This document shows positions 9,072-19,359 of a stretch of DNA of 36,011 bases, in pieces. Positions within the stretch are counted from its first letter, which is position 1. Every line of letters starts with the position of its first letter. Origin of the DNA: Candidatus Treponema equi (GTDB lineage: Bacteria > Spirochaetota > Spirochaetia > Treponematales > Treponemataceae). The position numbers were made by a program, and so were the translations under genes. Where the stretch lies: the NCBI GenBank assembly GCA_018064785.1, contig JAGHUO010000061.1:1-36011 (forward strand), given 5' to 3'. The notes below the pieces were generated by a model that was not told the origin of the DNA, made no database searches, and saw only the letters and a program-made list of their open reading frames with translations.

Positions 9072-10478
9072 TTATTTCGAATATACCGGAATTTCACCAT
9101 CAGATTTTTTAAGTCCTGCACCGGTAATATTTTCGTTTTCACCAACTATTATAACACCATTTCCCTTAATTTTCTCGACAAATTCGCCCAAAACTGTATT
9201 CTGTGCTGAATCTGAAAGGAACGAGAGCATGTCACGTGAGAATACAACGTCAATTGGAGGAAGGTTGTTTGTATGAACACAGTCATGGTATTCAAACATG
9301 ATGGCATCCTTTATCTCCTTAGAGAAAGTATAGTCACCGCTGGCAGTTCGTGTTGTAAATGGCTGGTACCAACTGTTGCTTGCCTCATCAGAGAGAATCA
9401 TGAGAGGAGCATTTGAAACGCTAAGAAGGTCAGTATCATGGCCATAAACCCTGATCTTTGCTCCTGGATAACGCTTTCTCAGGACACATGCGAGGGAATA
9501 TGATTCATATCCCTTTCCGCATCCTGGGTTCCATACAACGATGTTCTTTGCGGAATTCTCAGGAAGAGCTTTCATGACCTTTTCCGCATATTCCTCTGAC
9601 CACCAAGTGCCTGTGAACTGAGAATAGAAAGGTGCAAGGAACTTTTCTGCGTCAACTTCATTCTGAAGCTGAGTATTGCCCTCACCTCTTTCCTTTACCC
9701 ATTCAGCATAGCGTGATTTAATCCATTCCTCTGTAATTCCGTTTACAGCGAACTTCTTGAATGTGGCAAGAGAATTGCCTATAAATTTAAGGTCTTCTGC
9801 AGCCTTCTTTGCACTGTCTTCTTCGGCCTTTGCGGCGGCTTCCTTCATAGAAGCTTCCTGGATAGCCTTCTGTTCTGCGGCGGCTTCCTGTCTCATCTGC
9901 ATCTGAGCTTTTGCAGTCTCTGCAAGTTCACGCTCTTCTTCAGGTGTACGGACACCGAAGATTCTCTCAATGTCAAGGAGAACGTAGAGGTTGTTCTCTG
10001 CTTCAACAACACCGTAGATATACTTGATGTTGATGTCTCCAAAGAGAGGATGTGGAGGCTGGATGGAACTCTTCTGGATTCCAACAACCTTATCAATAGC
10101 ATCTACAACAACACCAAATGTCTGTTCACCTACAGTTACGATGAGCATGTTCTCAAGATAATTCTCATCATGTTCCTGAACAGGGCTGTTGAAGAAAAGT
10201 CTCAAGTCGATGATCGGAATGATGTCGCCACGAAGATTGTATACACCAAGAACAAAAGGAAGTGCGTTTGGAACATAAGTAAAATGTCCAGCTTTTGCGA
10301 TTTCCTTTACCTTCATGATATCAATGGCATAATCTTTTCCCGCAAGAGAAAATGTAACCATCTTGTAGTCAACAACAGAGATCTTCTTTTTTTCTTCGTT
10401 GAGCTGTTCATTTGTCAAATCATCAGCTCTTTCAACCGTGTTGGCAAGTACGCTCAGTCTTTCCTGGATTGTAGCCAT
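9072..10478 (-). CDS. CheW fused to CheR-like methyltransferase-fold domain
   Basis: N-terminal CheW ('MVTFSLAGKDYAIDIMKVKEI...VLGVYNLRGDIIPIIDL'); C-terminal CheR-like 'WNPGCGKGYESYSLACVLRKRYPGAKIRVYGHDTD...VVFSRDMLSFL'. Confidence 0.92.
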   Translation of the reverse strand: MATIQERLSVLANTVERADDLTNEQLNEEKKKISVVDYKMVTFSLAGKDYAIDIMKVKEIAKAGHFTYVPNALPFVLGVYNLRGDIIPIIDLRLFFNSPVQEHDENYLENMLIVTVGEQTFGVVVDAIDKVVGIQKSSIQPPHPLFGDINIKYIYGVVEAENNLYVLLDIERIFGVRTPEEERELAETAKAQMQMRQEAAAEQKAIQEASMKEAAAKAEEDSAKKAAEDLKFIGNSLATFKKFAVNGITEEWIKSRYAEWVKERGEGNTQLQNEVDAEKFLAPFYSQFTGTWWSEEYAEKVMKALPENSAKNIVVWNPGCGKGYESYSLACVLRKRYPGAKIRVYGHDTDLLSVSNAPLMILSDEASNSWYQPFTTRTASGDYTFSKEIKDAIMFEYHDCVHTNNLPPIDVVFSRDMLSFLSDSAQNTVLGEFVEKIKGNGVIIVGENENITGAGLKKSDGEIPVYSK

Positions 10479-10482
10479 CTAT

Positions 10483-12939
10483 TTACCCTCTTGCAGAAGA
10501 TCTCATTGCTTCTGCTTCACGAATCTGCTGTGCGTCAAGCTCCTGCTTAACACCAAGCTCAAGAAGCTGGTTAACATCAACAATAAGAGAAACGGAACCG
10601 TCACCAAGAACAGTTGCACCGGCAATACCAGGTGAAGAAGTGAACTGCGACTCAAGAGGCTTGATAACAACATCTTCTTCTCCGATAAGGGCATCTACCA
10701 TGACACCGATTTTCTTTTCTGCTGAACCTACGATAACGATGAAACAGAATTCATCACTATCGGTCTTTTTAATATTGAACAATCTGCCAAGACGAAGGAT
10801 CGAGATGACTTCATTACGAACATTGAGAACTTCGTAGTTGTCAATTGTATTGATTGTATCTCTCTTTACGCGCTGGCTTTCGATAACGTTTGCGATAGGA
10901 ATTGAGTAGACTTCCTTTCCGACACGTACAAGAAGACCCTGGATGATGGCCAAAGTAAGAGGAAGTCTGATAGAGAACTTAGATCCCTTACCTCTTTCAC
11001 TTGTAACGCTGATTGTACCCTTAAGCTTTTCAACCATTGTCTTTACAACATCAAGACCTACACCACGTCCTGAAACGTTGCTGATCTTGTCGCTTGTAGA
11101 GAAGCCTGGAAGGAAAATAAGGTTATATGCATCCTGGTTCGAAAGAACCTTGTTAGGACTGATAAGTCCCTTCTGGATGGCCTTGTTGCGGACCTTTTCA
11201 ACTTCGATACCCTGACCGTCGTCGATAATGTCGATGACAATCATGTTACCTTCGTTGGAAGCCTTAAGTGTAAGTGTACCTGTCTCGCTCTTGCCTGCAG
11301 CAGCACGTTCTTCTGGTGTTTCGATACCATGGTCTACGGAGTTGCGTACGCAGTGCATGATTGGATCAAGAAGATCGTCTACGACAGTCTTATCAAGTTC
11401 TGTCTCTTCACCTTCAATGATCAGGTCAACTTTTCTTCCAAGGTCACGGCTAAGATCACGGACAACACGAGGGAAGCGGTTGAAGATAGTTCCGATAGGA
11501 ACCATTCGAATCTTCATGACACCTTCCTGGAGTTCGCTTGAAATGCGTCCCAGGTTCTGTGTTGTCGAACGATACTTTGTAGACGAAACCTTGAAATCAT
11601 TTTCAAAGGCATCAAACCAGTTAGCGACATTGCCGAAATCTTCAGCATATTTCTGGCGAATATCCTTGATTGAAGCACCATTCTGAAGCTGCTCAAGATA
11701 CTTTGGAATAGATTCAGCGATACGATGCTGCTTTTCCTTGAATGTATTGTTGAGAGCCTGGAGCTTAACCTGAAGGTCTGCCATATGGAGTCCGTTCTGG
11801 TTGAATGCTGCCTTTGTGATAACTGTTTCAGAGACAAGGTTCATAAGATTGTCTACGCGCTTTGAGTCTACGCGGAGGATTGAACCTGTCTGTGTTGCAT
11901 GGCCGGATGCTGCCGGCTTCTTTGCTTCCTGCTTTGCTTCTTCTTTTGGAGCTGCAGGTGCCGCTGCTGTTTCCTGAACTGGAGCTGCAGGTGCTGGAGC
12001 AGGAGCAGCTTCTTCCTTTACCGGAGCGGCTGGTGCAGGAGCGGCTGGAGCTGGTGCTGGTGCCGACTGTACTGGAGCAGCTGCTGGTGCTGATTCTGAT
12101 GGACCCTTTGCAGGCTGTGCATCAACAGCAGTTGTAACATCATCAAGGAATGCGGCATCTTCAAGATCACCGCCTTCGCAAGAGGCTGCAACGTAATATA
12201 CTACCTGTGGATGATATTCATCCTCGTAAAGTGCTTCGAAATCTGGAACAGTCTTGAGGACGGTACCGCAGTTCTTGAGAGCGGCAAATACCTGGATTCC
12301 ACCGACACTGTTCATTGGATTTGACTCATCGAAAGTAACGTTGACGGTCCAGAGCTTCTGGCCTTCACCAACAGCTTCCTTGAGTTCCGAGAATTCATCA
12401 TCCGAAATGGAAGGAAGAGGTGGCATTCCGTTATCAACAGCTGCAGCAGGTGCAGGTGTCGCAACTGGAACTGGTTCCGGCTTGGCACCAACCATTCCAG
12501 CTGGAAGCTTGACTCCGCTTGAACCGCCCTTCTTCTTTTCCTTTGCAGGGATGTATGAATTGATCTTTTCAACAAGAGGAGCGATGTCGCCGTTGTATAC
12601 GGAACCATTGCTTCTTGCCTCAAGCATCAGTTTTATAGTATCTATGGAAGTGAGCAGAGTATCTACGATAGGCTCTGTTACCTCAACAAGATTTCCTCTA
12701 AGTGCATCAAGCAAATCTTCCACGTCATGACAGAATGTTGCAAGCTCTGTCATTTCAACAGTAGCTGAACCACCTTTCAAGGTGTGAGCTGCGCGGAAAA
12801 TTTCATCAATAGCATCATGATTGGAAGGATCGTTCTCAATGACAAGGATATTGCTTTCCAGTGTCTCTACCTGCTGTTCTGCTTCGGCAAAGAAGTCTTT
12901 GAGAAGTTCTTCGTTATTTGCGTCAAGATAATCACTCAT
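10483..12939 (-). CDS. cheA: Chemotaxis histidine kinase CheA
   Basis: HPt 'FRAAHTLKGGSA', A/P-rich linker, extended P3, N-box 'DPIMHCVRNSVDHGIE', G boxes, C-terminal CheW-like domain. Confidence 0.97.
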   Translation of the reverse strand: MSDYLDANNEELLKDFFAEAEQQVETLESNILVIENDPSNHDAIDEIFRAAHTLKGGSATVEMTELATFCHDVEDLLDALRGNLVEVTEPIVDTLLTSIDTIKLMLEARSNGSVYNGDIAPLVEKINSYIPAKEKKKGGSSGVKLPAGMVGAKPEPVPVATPAPAAAVDNGMPPLPSISDDEFSELKEAVGEGQKLWTVNVTFDESNPMNSVGGIQVFAALKNCGTVLKTVPDFEALYEDEYHPQVVYYVAASCEGGDLEDAAFLDDVTTAVDAQPAKGPSESAPAAAPVQSAPAPAPAAPAPAAPVKEEAAPAPAPAAPVQETAAAPAAPKEEAKQEAKKPAASGHATQTGSILRVDSKRVDNLMNLVSETVITKAAFNQNGLHMADLQVKLQALNNTFKEKQHRIAESIPKYLEQLQNGASIKDIRQKYAEDFGNVANWFDAFENDFKVSSTKYRSTTQNLGRISSELQEGVMKIRMVPIGTIFNRFPRVVRDLSRDLGRKVDLIIEGEETELDKTVVDDLLDPIMHCVRNSVDHGIETPEERAAAGKSETGTLTLKASNEGNMIVIDIIDDGQGIEVEKVRNKAIQKGLISPNKVLSNQDAYNLIFLPGFSTSDKISNVSGRGVGLDVVKTMVEKLKGTISVTSERGKGSKFSIRLPLTLAIIQGLLVRVGKEVYSIPIANVIESQRVKRDTINTIDNYEVLNVRNEVISILRLGRLFNIKKTDSDEFCFIVIVGSAEKKIGVMVDALIGEEDVVIKPLESQFTSSPGIAGATVLGDGSVSLIVDVNQLLELGVKQELDAQQIREAEAMRSSARG

Positions 12940-12946
12940 ACCATCT

Positions 12947-12974
12947 ATTCTAATCTGAAAAAACCATAAGTCAA
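12947..12974 (-). promoter_or_regulatory. Putative sigma70-type promoter of cheA operon
   Basis: Minus strand TTGACT -16 bp- TAGAAT, then AGATGGT, then the cheA ATG. Confidence 0.65.
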
Positions 12975-13076
12975 GTTTGGCCGTTTATTTTTTACATTTT
13001 TTTCTAAGATTGTTTTAAGGCTTATTTTGCTTAAATTCGGCTGTCCTTTTACCGAAAATTTACTAGAGGTGGAACA

Positions 13077-14339
13077 ATGAAAAGAACTCTATTAGCCGCA
13101 TTTTTCTCTGTATTGACAGCTTCAGCGGTATTTGCTTTGGAAAGACCTTTTTTCAGCGGAACAACAGGCTTCCTTGCAGGCATTGAAAACGACAGTGACA
13201 CAGACGGGTTTGACCCTACCCTCAGCGCAGAGGCATATTTCGCAGGTCAGTTTGACTTTTCCGGAAAATTCTTCCTTCGCGGAGAATTCTATGTCATGGG
13301 CGCCGAAATCTTTGATGACGATACATTTGGCATGAACGGAACTTTCCCTAACGCCTACTTCAGGGTGCAGGAACTTTCCGCAACATACAAGGCAAACAGC
13401 GAATCCGCTTCCCACTACCTGACCCTCTATAAAGGAAACTACGAGCCAATCGGTTCAGACCTTTTCCTCCAGAGACAGTTTGGCATAAAACCAATACGCT
13501 CTTATTTAACAGATAGTTATCATGGAGTCGAGGGAGCTTCCTTCTATCCTATGTATTCCACAGGAGCCTCCTACACACTGCACACAGCATCAAACAAGGC
13601 CTTGGCATTTTCATTCTATAAAGACAAGGCAATCCAGGAACCTGGATCAGACAACAACGCCCTAAACTTTGACGTACGTTTTGCTTCTCTTTATGACAAC
13701 GTGACAATCGACGCCCTTGCAGGCTTTGCATTCCCGATGGATGAAAAGGACGGCAGCGGATTCGCATTTGGCGAGGTCCAGTTCCACACAGGCGTGAACA
13801 TCCTCTTTGGAAACAAAAAGACAACAATGTTCCTTACTCAGCTGGCTGTGGACAGAATCGTGCTCAAGGAAGGAGCAACAAAGAGCTCTGACATGGACAT
13901 GGAAAACCTCTACATCCTTGTGGAACCAAGATTCCCTATCTCAGACTTCTATTTTGCACCTGCATTCTTCAATATTCCGGCTAAAAGCGCAAAAGACATG
14001 ATGTACCTCAGGCCTCTCATGTACAAGACACCTGACACAGAAAGCATCATAGGATTCAACTTCAATCTTGTGAACGAAAACTTCTATATTGGATCAACAA
14101 AGTCCACAATCGGTGTACACGGAACCATCGCAATGACAGACATAAAGCTTGATGACTTCAGCGAGGAAGGATTCGGAATATTCGGTGAAGCAGAAAAGAT
14201 CTTTGCCCTCACTCCATACGTAAGCATCGAGGTCTTTGGCGGAACAGTCTCAGCATCACTGTCAATCGACATGAGCGAATTCATGGATGACCTGGCACAC
14301 TCAATGACAGCGACTGTAGGACTGAGGACAAGCTTCTAA
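13077..14339 (+). CDS. Putative spirochaetal outer-membrane/beta-barrel protein
   Basis: Signal peptide 'MKRTLLAAFFSVLTASAVFA'; alternating amphipathic strands; terminal aromatic 'TATVGLRTSF'. Confidence 0.7.
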   Translation: MKRTLLAAFFSVLTASAVFALERPFFSGTTGFLAGIENDSDTDGFDPTLSAEAYFAGQFDFSGKFFLRGEFYVMGAEIFDDDTFGMNGTFPNAYFRVQELSATYKANSESASHYLTLYKGNYEPIGSDLFLQRQFGIKPIRSYLTDSYHGVEGASFYPMYSTGASYTLHTASNKALAFSFYKDKAIQEPGSDNNALNFDVRFASLYDNVTIDALAGFAFPMDEKDGSGFAFGEVQFHTGVNILFGNKKTTMFLTQLAVDRIVLKEGATKSSDMDMENLYILVEPRFPISDFYFAPAFFNIPAKSAKDMMYLRPLMYKTPDTESIIGFNFNLVNENFYIGSTKSTIGVHGTIAMTDIKLDDFSEEGFGIFGEAEKIFALTPYVSIEVFGGTVSASLSIDMSEFMDDLAHSMTATVGLRTSF

Positions 14340-14345
14340 AATAGA

Positions 14346-15023
14346 TTATTTTTCCTCTTCAAGGGAGTAGCCAAGGCCGCGTGTAGTACGGATCACTGCA
14401 TGGACATTGAGCTGCTCCATTTTTTTTCTAAGGAAGGAAATGTAGACTTCCACATTGTTGTATTCCGCATCGCTGTCGCCACCCCAGATCTTGTCGATGA
14501 TCTCTTCTTTTTTGACAATCTGGTGAGGCTTGTCGCAGATGAGGGAAACTATGAGAAGTTCCTTGAGGGAAAGCTTTATGGCGTTGCCTTGGGAATTCCT
14601 GATCTCACAGGCCTTTTTATCCAATATGAAATCGTTGAAAGTTATGACATCCTTCTGGAAATCACTTTTGCGCCTTGAAAGGGCATGTACACGTGCTATG
14701 AATTCTTCCGGATTATATGGCTTTTTCATGTAATCATCAGCGCCGGCATAGAGGCCACCAACAATATCAGGATGATCCGCCTTTTCAGAAAGGAACATTA
14801 TAGGCACAGAAAAACCTGCAAGCCTTAACCTGCGGACAATATCAAGTCCGTCAGCATCTGGAAGTCTATTTTCGAGAATAATAATGTCATGTGAGCCAGT
14901 CTGGGCATATCTCAGCCCTTCCTCTCCGGTAAATGCCGTATCGACACCAAAGAGGTTCTTTTTAAGAAGCTCGGATGCAGCTTGGGACGACCTTAGGTCA
15001 TCATCGATAAACAATACTCTCAT
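14346..15023 (-). CDS. OmpR-family response regulator with Glu in place of phospho-acceptor Asp
   Basis: 'MRVLFIDDD', 'DIIILENRLPDADG' (E51), 'DDYMKKPYNPEE'; C-terminal winged helix 'VEVYISFLRKKMEQLNVHAVIRTTRGLGYSLE'. Confidence 0.93.
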   Translation of the reverse strand: MRVLFIDDDLRSSQAASELLKKNLFGVDTAFTGEEGLRYAQTGSHDIIILENRLPDADGLDIVRRLRLAGFSVPIMFLSEKADHPDIVGGLYAGADDYMKKPYNPEEFIARVHALSRRKSDFQKDVITFNDFILDKKACEIRNSQGNAIKLSLKELLIVSLICDKPHQIVKKEEIIDKIWGGDSDAEYNNVEVYISFLRKKMEQLNVHAVIRTTRGLGYSLEEEK

Positions 15024-15100
15024 AACAAATATTATAAGCCACTTATTTGCAAAAAAAAGAAAGAGAGAAAGAATTTTACAAAGATTACACTAACAAAATG

Positions 15101-15592
15101 TTATACCAAGCGAAATTTCTGCTCAATATAGGGCTCACGGACAACAAGTACGGAACAATGGGCGCTTCCTATGATCTCGCTGTCACGACTTGAGATGTTC
15201 TTGTGGCATAGATTGGAATTATCTTCATCGGCGCCACCAAGAAGGATGACATCGGCCTTGAATTCGTCGGCAGCCTTGATGATTTCGGACCATACGGAAC
15301 CAAAACACAGCTGTGTTTCTATTTTTACACCCTTTTTCTTGGCGATATCTGCCACATAGTCAAGGTTTTTCCTTCCGTCTGCTTCAAGATTCTGGGAAAG
15401 AACCTGGGCTTCGTCGGCAACCATGAATTTAGAAAGTGTAAGCTGTTTGATGGAAGCCGTGTCCACGACGCAAACAACCTTTACATCACACCTGTAGACC
15501 TTTGCCATGAGGATTGCGTAAAGAACTGCGTGAAGTGAGGTCTTTGAGCCGTCATAGCCAACGACCACCTTCTGGAACAATGGCTTTATCAC
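15101..15592 (-). CDS. Universal stress protein (UspA family), GTG start
   Basis: 'VVVGYDGSKTSLHAVLYAI', 'GSAHCSVLVVREP'; GTG immediately follows the subunit D TAG. Confidence 0.9.
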   Translation of the reverse strand: MIKPLFQKVVVGYDGSKTSLHAVLYAILMAKVYRCDVKVVCVVDTASIKQLTLSKFMVADEAQVLSQNLEADGRKNLDYVADIAKKKGVKIETQLCFGSVWSEIIKAADEFKADVILLGGADEDNSNLCHKNISSRDSEIIGSAHCSVLVVREPYIEQKFRLV

Positions 15593-16213
15593 CTATTCTG
15601 CCTGCCTTTTTTTAAGGGATTTCATTACAAAGACGTTGTCGCGTTCCCTTTCTTCAAGGACGCTTTCGATGTATTTGACTGTTTCCTTGTCCTGAGGAAT
15701 GACCATCTTGTCCAGGGCATTTACCCTTCTCTGGGTCTTTTTGACCTCGATGGCAAGACGCCATGCAACCGTACGGATGCTTGCCATGCGGGTGATCAGT
15801 GAAAGATATTCAAAGAATTCCGCCATTACGGCATCGCTCTGGGCAAAGGAACCCATGAAAGACGAGAAAAGCTGTCTTTTAGGCAGTTCCACATCAATGG
15901 TGGTAAAGGACATTCCGCCTATGTTCACTGGCTTTCCTGTGATCTTATAGTCGTATTCTACACCATGGGCAATACGCTCAACACGGTCACCACCAATCTG
16001 CATGAGCATTTCCTTAAGTGCCGGGTAAGCTCTTGCAATGCACTTGTCCATCTCTGCTTCAAGAAGCTTTACCTTTTCCACGATGCGCATAAGTTCCATT
16101 ACAAGGATTTCGCGCTTCTGCTCAAGAAGGTCATAGCCCTCTGTGGAAATGGCAAGCTGTTCCTTTAAGTTGAGGAGATTGGACTTTGTTGGGGCGATGT
16201 TAAGCTTTGCCAT
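15593..16213 (-). CDS. V-type ATP synthase subunit D
   Basis: 'IAPTKSNLLNLKEQLAISTEGYDLLEQKREIL' and 'TQRRVNALDKMVIP'. Confidence 0.95.
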   Translation of the reverse strand: MAKLNIAPTKSNLLNLKEQLAISTEGYDLLEQKREILVMELMRIVEKVKLLEAEMDKCIARAYPALKEMLMQIGGDRVERIAHGVEYDYKITGKPVNIGGMSFTTIDVELPKRQLFSSFMGSFAQSDAVMAEFFEYLSLITRMASIRTVAWRLAIEVKKTQRRVNALDKMVIPQDKETVKYIESVLEERERDNVFVMKSLKKRQAE

Positions 16214-16216
16214 AGA

Positions 16217-17596
16217 TTACTCACTCTTTGGAAGATATTTCTCGATGAGCTCATCCTTGATGCGGTAAAGCTCTTCACGTGGAAGTATCGAAAGGATCTT
16301 CCAACCAAGGTCGAGGGTTTCCTCAATGCTGCGGTCCTCGTATTCTCCCTGGGTAAAGAACTTTGCTTCAAGTTCGTTGCCAAACTTAAGGTAGAGCTGG
16401 TCAAGGTCGCTGAGTTCTTCCTCACCGATGATCGAAGCAAGGTTGCGGATTGACTTTACCTTTGAGTAGGCGGCAAAGAGTTGGCTTGAAACAGGAGCAT
16501 GGTCTTCGCGGGTCATTCCGTCTCCGATACCGTCCTTCATAAGACGTGACAAAGATGGGAGTCCTGCGACAGGAGGATACATGCCTTTCTGGTTCATCTC
16601 GCGGTCAAGAACAATCTGCCCTTCTGTGATATATCCTGTAAGGTCAGGAATTGGATGAGAAATATCATCGTTAGGCATGGAAAGAATAGGAATCTGGGTG
16701 ATGGAACCAGTCGATCCCTGAACCTTTCCTGCACGCTCGTAAAGCTCGGCAAGATTTGAATAGAGATATCCAGGATATCCCTTTCTTCCAGGAACTTCAC
16801 CACGGGTTGTGGAAATTTCGCGCAAAGCCTCGCAGTAGTTTGTCATGTCTGTCATTACGACAAGAACATGCATGTTGCATTCGTAGGCAAGATATTCCGC
16901 TGCTGTAAGGGCACAGCGTGGAGTGATGATACGCTCGATGGAAGGTGCGTCTGCCAGAGACTGAAACATGACAACCTTGGAAAGAACACCAGATTCCTCA
17001 AAAGTATGTTTGAAGAACTGCGAAACATCGTATTTGATACCCATGCCGGCAAAAACCATAACGAAGTCTTCGTCACTTCCCTTGAGCTTTGCCTGGCGGA
17101 TGATCTGTGCAGCAAGTTTGTTATGTGGCAGACCGTTGCCGCTGAAAATAGGAAGCTTCTGGCCACGGATAAGAGTGTTCATTCCGTCGATGGAAGAAAT
17201 ACCAGTCTGGATGAAGTCACGAGGATAGACACGGGCATAAGGGTTGATAGGACAGCCGTTTACATTAACTTTCTTATCGCTGATGATCTCTGGATAGCCG
17301 TCTACAGGTTTTCCAAGTCCGTTGAAGATGCGTCCAAGAAGTCCCTTGCCTACACGAAGCTCCATTGGTTCTTCAAGGAATTCAACGGTGGTGCTTTCAA
17401 GATCAAGACCAGTTGTAGTACCAAAGATCTGAACGACAGCCGATTCCTCATTAAGGTCGATGATACGGCCAGTGCGTTTTTCACCATACTTGTCGCGAAC
17501 ATAAACAACTTCGTCAAAAGAGGAATTCTCGCTGCGTTTTACCACAACGATAGGTCCGTCAACTGATTCAAGTCCTGAGTATTCAATACCTTTCAT
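16217..17596 (-). CDS. V-type ATP synthase subunit B
   Basis: 'PVDGYPEI', '[21 protein letters not shown]', '[14 protein letters not shown]'. Confidence 0.97.
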   Translation of the reverse strand: MKGIEYSGLESVDGPIVVVKRSENSSFDEVVYVRDKYGEKRTGRIIDLNEESAVVQIFGTTTGLDLESTTVEFLEEPMELRVGKGLLGRIFNGLGKPVDGYPEIISDKKVNVNGCPINPYARVYPRDFIQTGISSIDGMNTLIRGQKLPIFSGNGLPHNKLAAQIIRQAKLKGSDEDFVMVFAGMGIKYDVSQFFKHTFEESGVLSKVVMFQSLADAPSIERIITPRCALTAAEYLAYECNMHVLVVMTDMTNYCEALREISTTRGEVPGRKGYPGYLYSNLAELYERAGKVQGSTGSITQIPILSMPNDDISHPIPDLTGYITEGQIVLDREMNQKGMYPPVAGLPSLSRLMKDGIGDGMTREDHAPVSSQLFAAYSKVKSIRNLASIIGEEELSDLDQLYLKFGNELEAKFFTQGEYEDRSIEETLDLGWKILSILPREELYRIKDELIEKYLPKSE

Positions 17597-19359
17597 TAGA
17601 AACCTTCCTTGCGGTACATGCGGTCAAGTTCCATCATCTGGTCATCAAGATGGCTTCTGATTGTCTTGAGCATTTCAAGTTTATCATTTGGAACTGTGCT
17701 CTTTGCGCGAATGATTTCATTTCGCACAGGAAGTTCCGAAATCTTCATTAACGGGCATCCATTCTTTACAAGTGAAAGAGCATGTGAATAGAAGTCCATT
17801 ATCAAAAGAAGAATATCAAGCTGTTTTTCAGGAACCGAATATGCGTCGATGTCATCAAAGGCATTCTGCTGAAGGAATCCGTTCTTGATCATTTCACATA
17901 CGATGAGGACAAGTCGGTCGCTTTCTGGCAAAGCATCGGCACCGATAAGGCGTACGATCTGCTGAAGTCTCTGTTCCTTCTTGAGAAGGTCCAGTGCCTT
18001 AATACGGACAGAAGCCCAGGCTGGGTCAAACTTGTCCCACCACTCCTTGATTTCTGAAGCATATTCTGAATATGAGTCGATCCATCCGATGGCTGGATAA
18101 TGGCGTGCGTTTGCAAGCTCACGTTCCAAAGCCCAGAAACATCTGATGAAGCGTTTTGTATGCTGTGTAACAGGTTCAGAGAAGTCACCGCCGGCAGGAC
18201 TTACCGCACCGATGACAGAAACAGAACCTTCCTTGCCGCAAAGTGCGTTTACACGGCCTGCGCGTTCATAGAATTCTGCAAGGCGTGTTGGAAGATATGC
18301 AGGATAACCTTCTTCCGCAGGCATTTCTTCCATACGGCCAGAAAGTTCACGGAGAGCTTCTGCCCAACGTGATGTTGAATCAGCCATGATGGCAACATGA
18401 AGACCCATGTCGCGGTAATATTCCGCAAGGGTGATTCCTGAATAGAGGGAAACTTCACGTGCAGCAACAGGCATGTTTGAAGTATTTGCGATAAGGATGG
18501 TGCGTTCCATCAAAGAGCGGCCTGTTCTAGGGTCGATCAAAGTCGGAAATTCCGTAAGAACGTCCGTCATTTCGTTTCCGCGTTCTCCACAACCGATATA
18601 GACGATGAGATCTGCATCACACCATTTTGCAACGGCATGCTGTGTCATTGTCTTTCCTGTACCGAATCCACCTGGAATGGCTGCTGTACCACCCTTTGAA
18701 AGTGGGAAGAAAACATCGATGACACGCTGTCCTGTAACGAGAGGCTGGTTTACCTCAAGCTTCTGAGCAAAAGGACGTGGTCTACGCAAAGGCCAGTACT
18801 GGGAAAGCTTGAGCTCTTCGCCAAGTTCCGTAGTTCCGATGACCTCATCTACAGTATATGAGCCTGCTCCCTTGAAAGAAGCAAGTTTTTTACCTTTGAC
18901 AGTTGGAGGAACCATGATCTTGTGGATGATGGAACCTGTCTCCTGTACAGTTCCAAGAACAAAACCAGGAGCTATCTGATCGCCTTCATTTGCAACGGCA
19001 ACGAAATCCCATTTTTTGTTTTCATCGATTGGAGATGTGCGCTGACCAGGAAGAAGAAATGCACCCTTGTCTTCATACATTTCCTTGAGAGGACGCTGGA
19101 TACCGTCGTAGATTGTTCCTACAAGTCCAGGACCAAGCTTTACGGAAAGAGGACGCTCGCTTGAGACAACCGGTTCACCGATGCGCATTCCGCTTACATC
19201 CTCATAAACCTGGATTGTTGCCTTTCCTTCACTCTGGCGGATGATCTCACCGATGAGTTTTGCGTTTCCTACATCGACAACATCGTAGAGACCGCATTTT
19301 TCAAGTCCTTCAGCATAGACGATAGGACCAGATATTCTTGTGATTTTTCCGGTAATCAT
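17596..19359 (-). CDS. V-type ATP synthase catalytic subunit A
   Basis: Walker A '[15 protein letters not shown]'; '[32 protein letters not shown]'. Confidence 0.97.
   Translation of the reverse strand: MITGKITRISGPIVYAEGLEKCGLYDVVDVGNAKLIGEIIRQSEGKATIQVYEDVSGMRIGEPVVSSERPLSVKLGPGLVGTIYDGIQRPLKEMYEDKGAFLLPGQRTSPIDENKKWDFVAVANEGDQIAPGFVLGTVQETGSIIHKIMVPPTVKGKKLASFKGAGSYTVDEVIGTTELGEELKLSQYWPLRRPRPFAQKLEVNQPLVTGQRVIDVFFPLSKGGTAAIPGGFGTGKTMTQHAVAKWCDADLIVYIGCGERGNEMTDVLTEFPTLIDPRTGRSLMERTILIANTSNMPVAAREVSLYSGITLAEYYRDMGLHVAIMADSTSRWAEALRELSGRMEEMPAEEGYPAYLPTRLAEFYERAGRVNALCGKEGSVSVIGAVSPAGGDFSEPVTQHTKRFIRCFWALERELANARHYPAIGWIDSYSEYASEIKEWWDKFDPAWASVRIKALDLLKKEQRLQQIVRLIGADALPESDRLVLIVCEMIKNGFLQQNAFDDIDAYSVPEKQLDILLLIMDFYSHALSLVKNGCPLMKISELPVRNEIIRAKSTVPNDKLEMLKTIRSHLDDQMMELDRMYRKEGF

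Noticed and set aside
11862-12137. Leu-rich plus-strand ORF
   Set aside because: Shadow of the Ala/Pro-rich CheA linker; low-complexity codons read backwards.
15037-15100. Terminator after usp
   Set aside because: A T-rich stretch exists on the minus strand, but no adjacent GC stem was found.
16868-17566. 232-aa plus-strand ORF opposite V-ATPase subunit B
   Set aside because: Antisense shadow of a highly conserved gene; no family resemblance and no SD-supported start.
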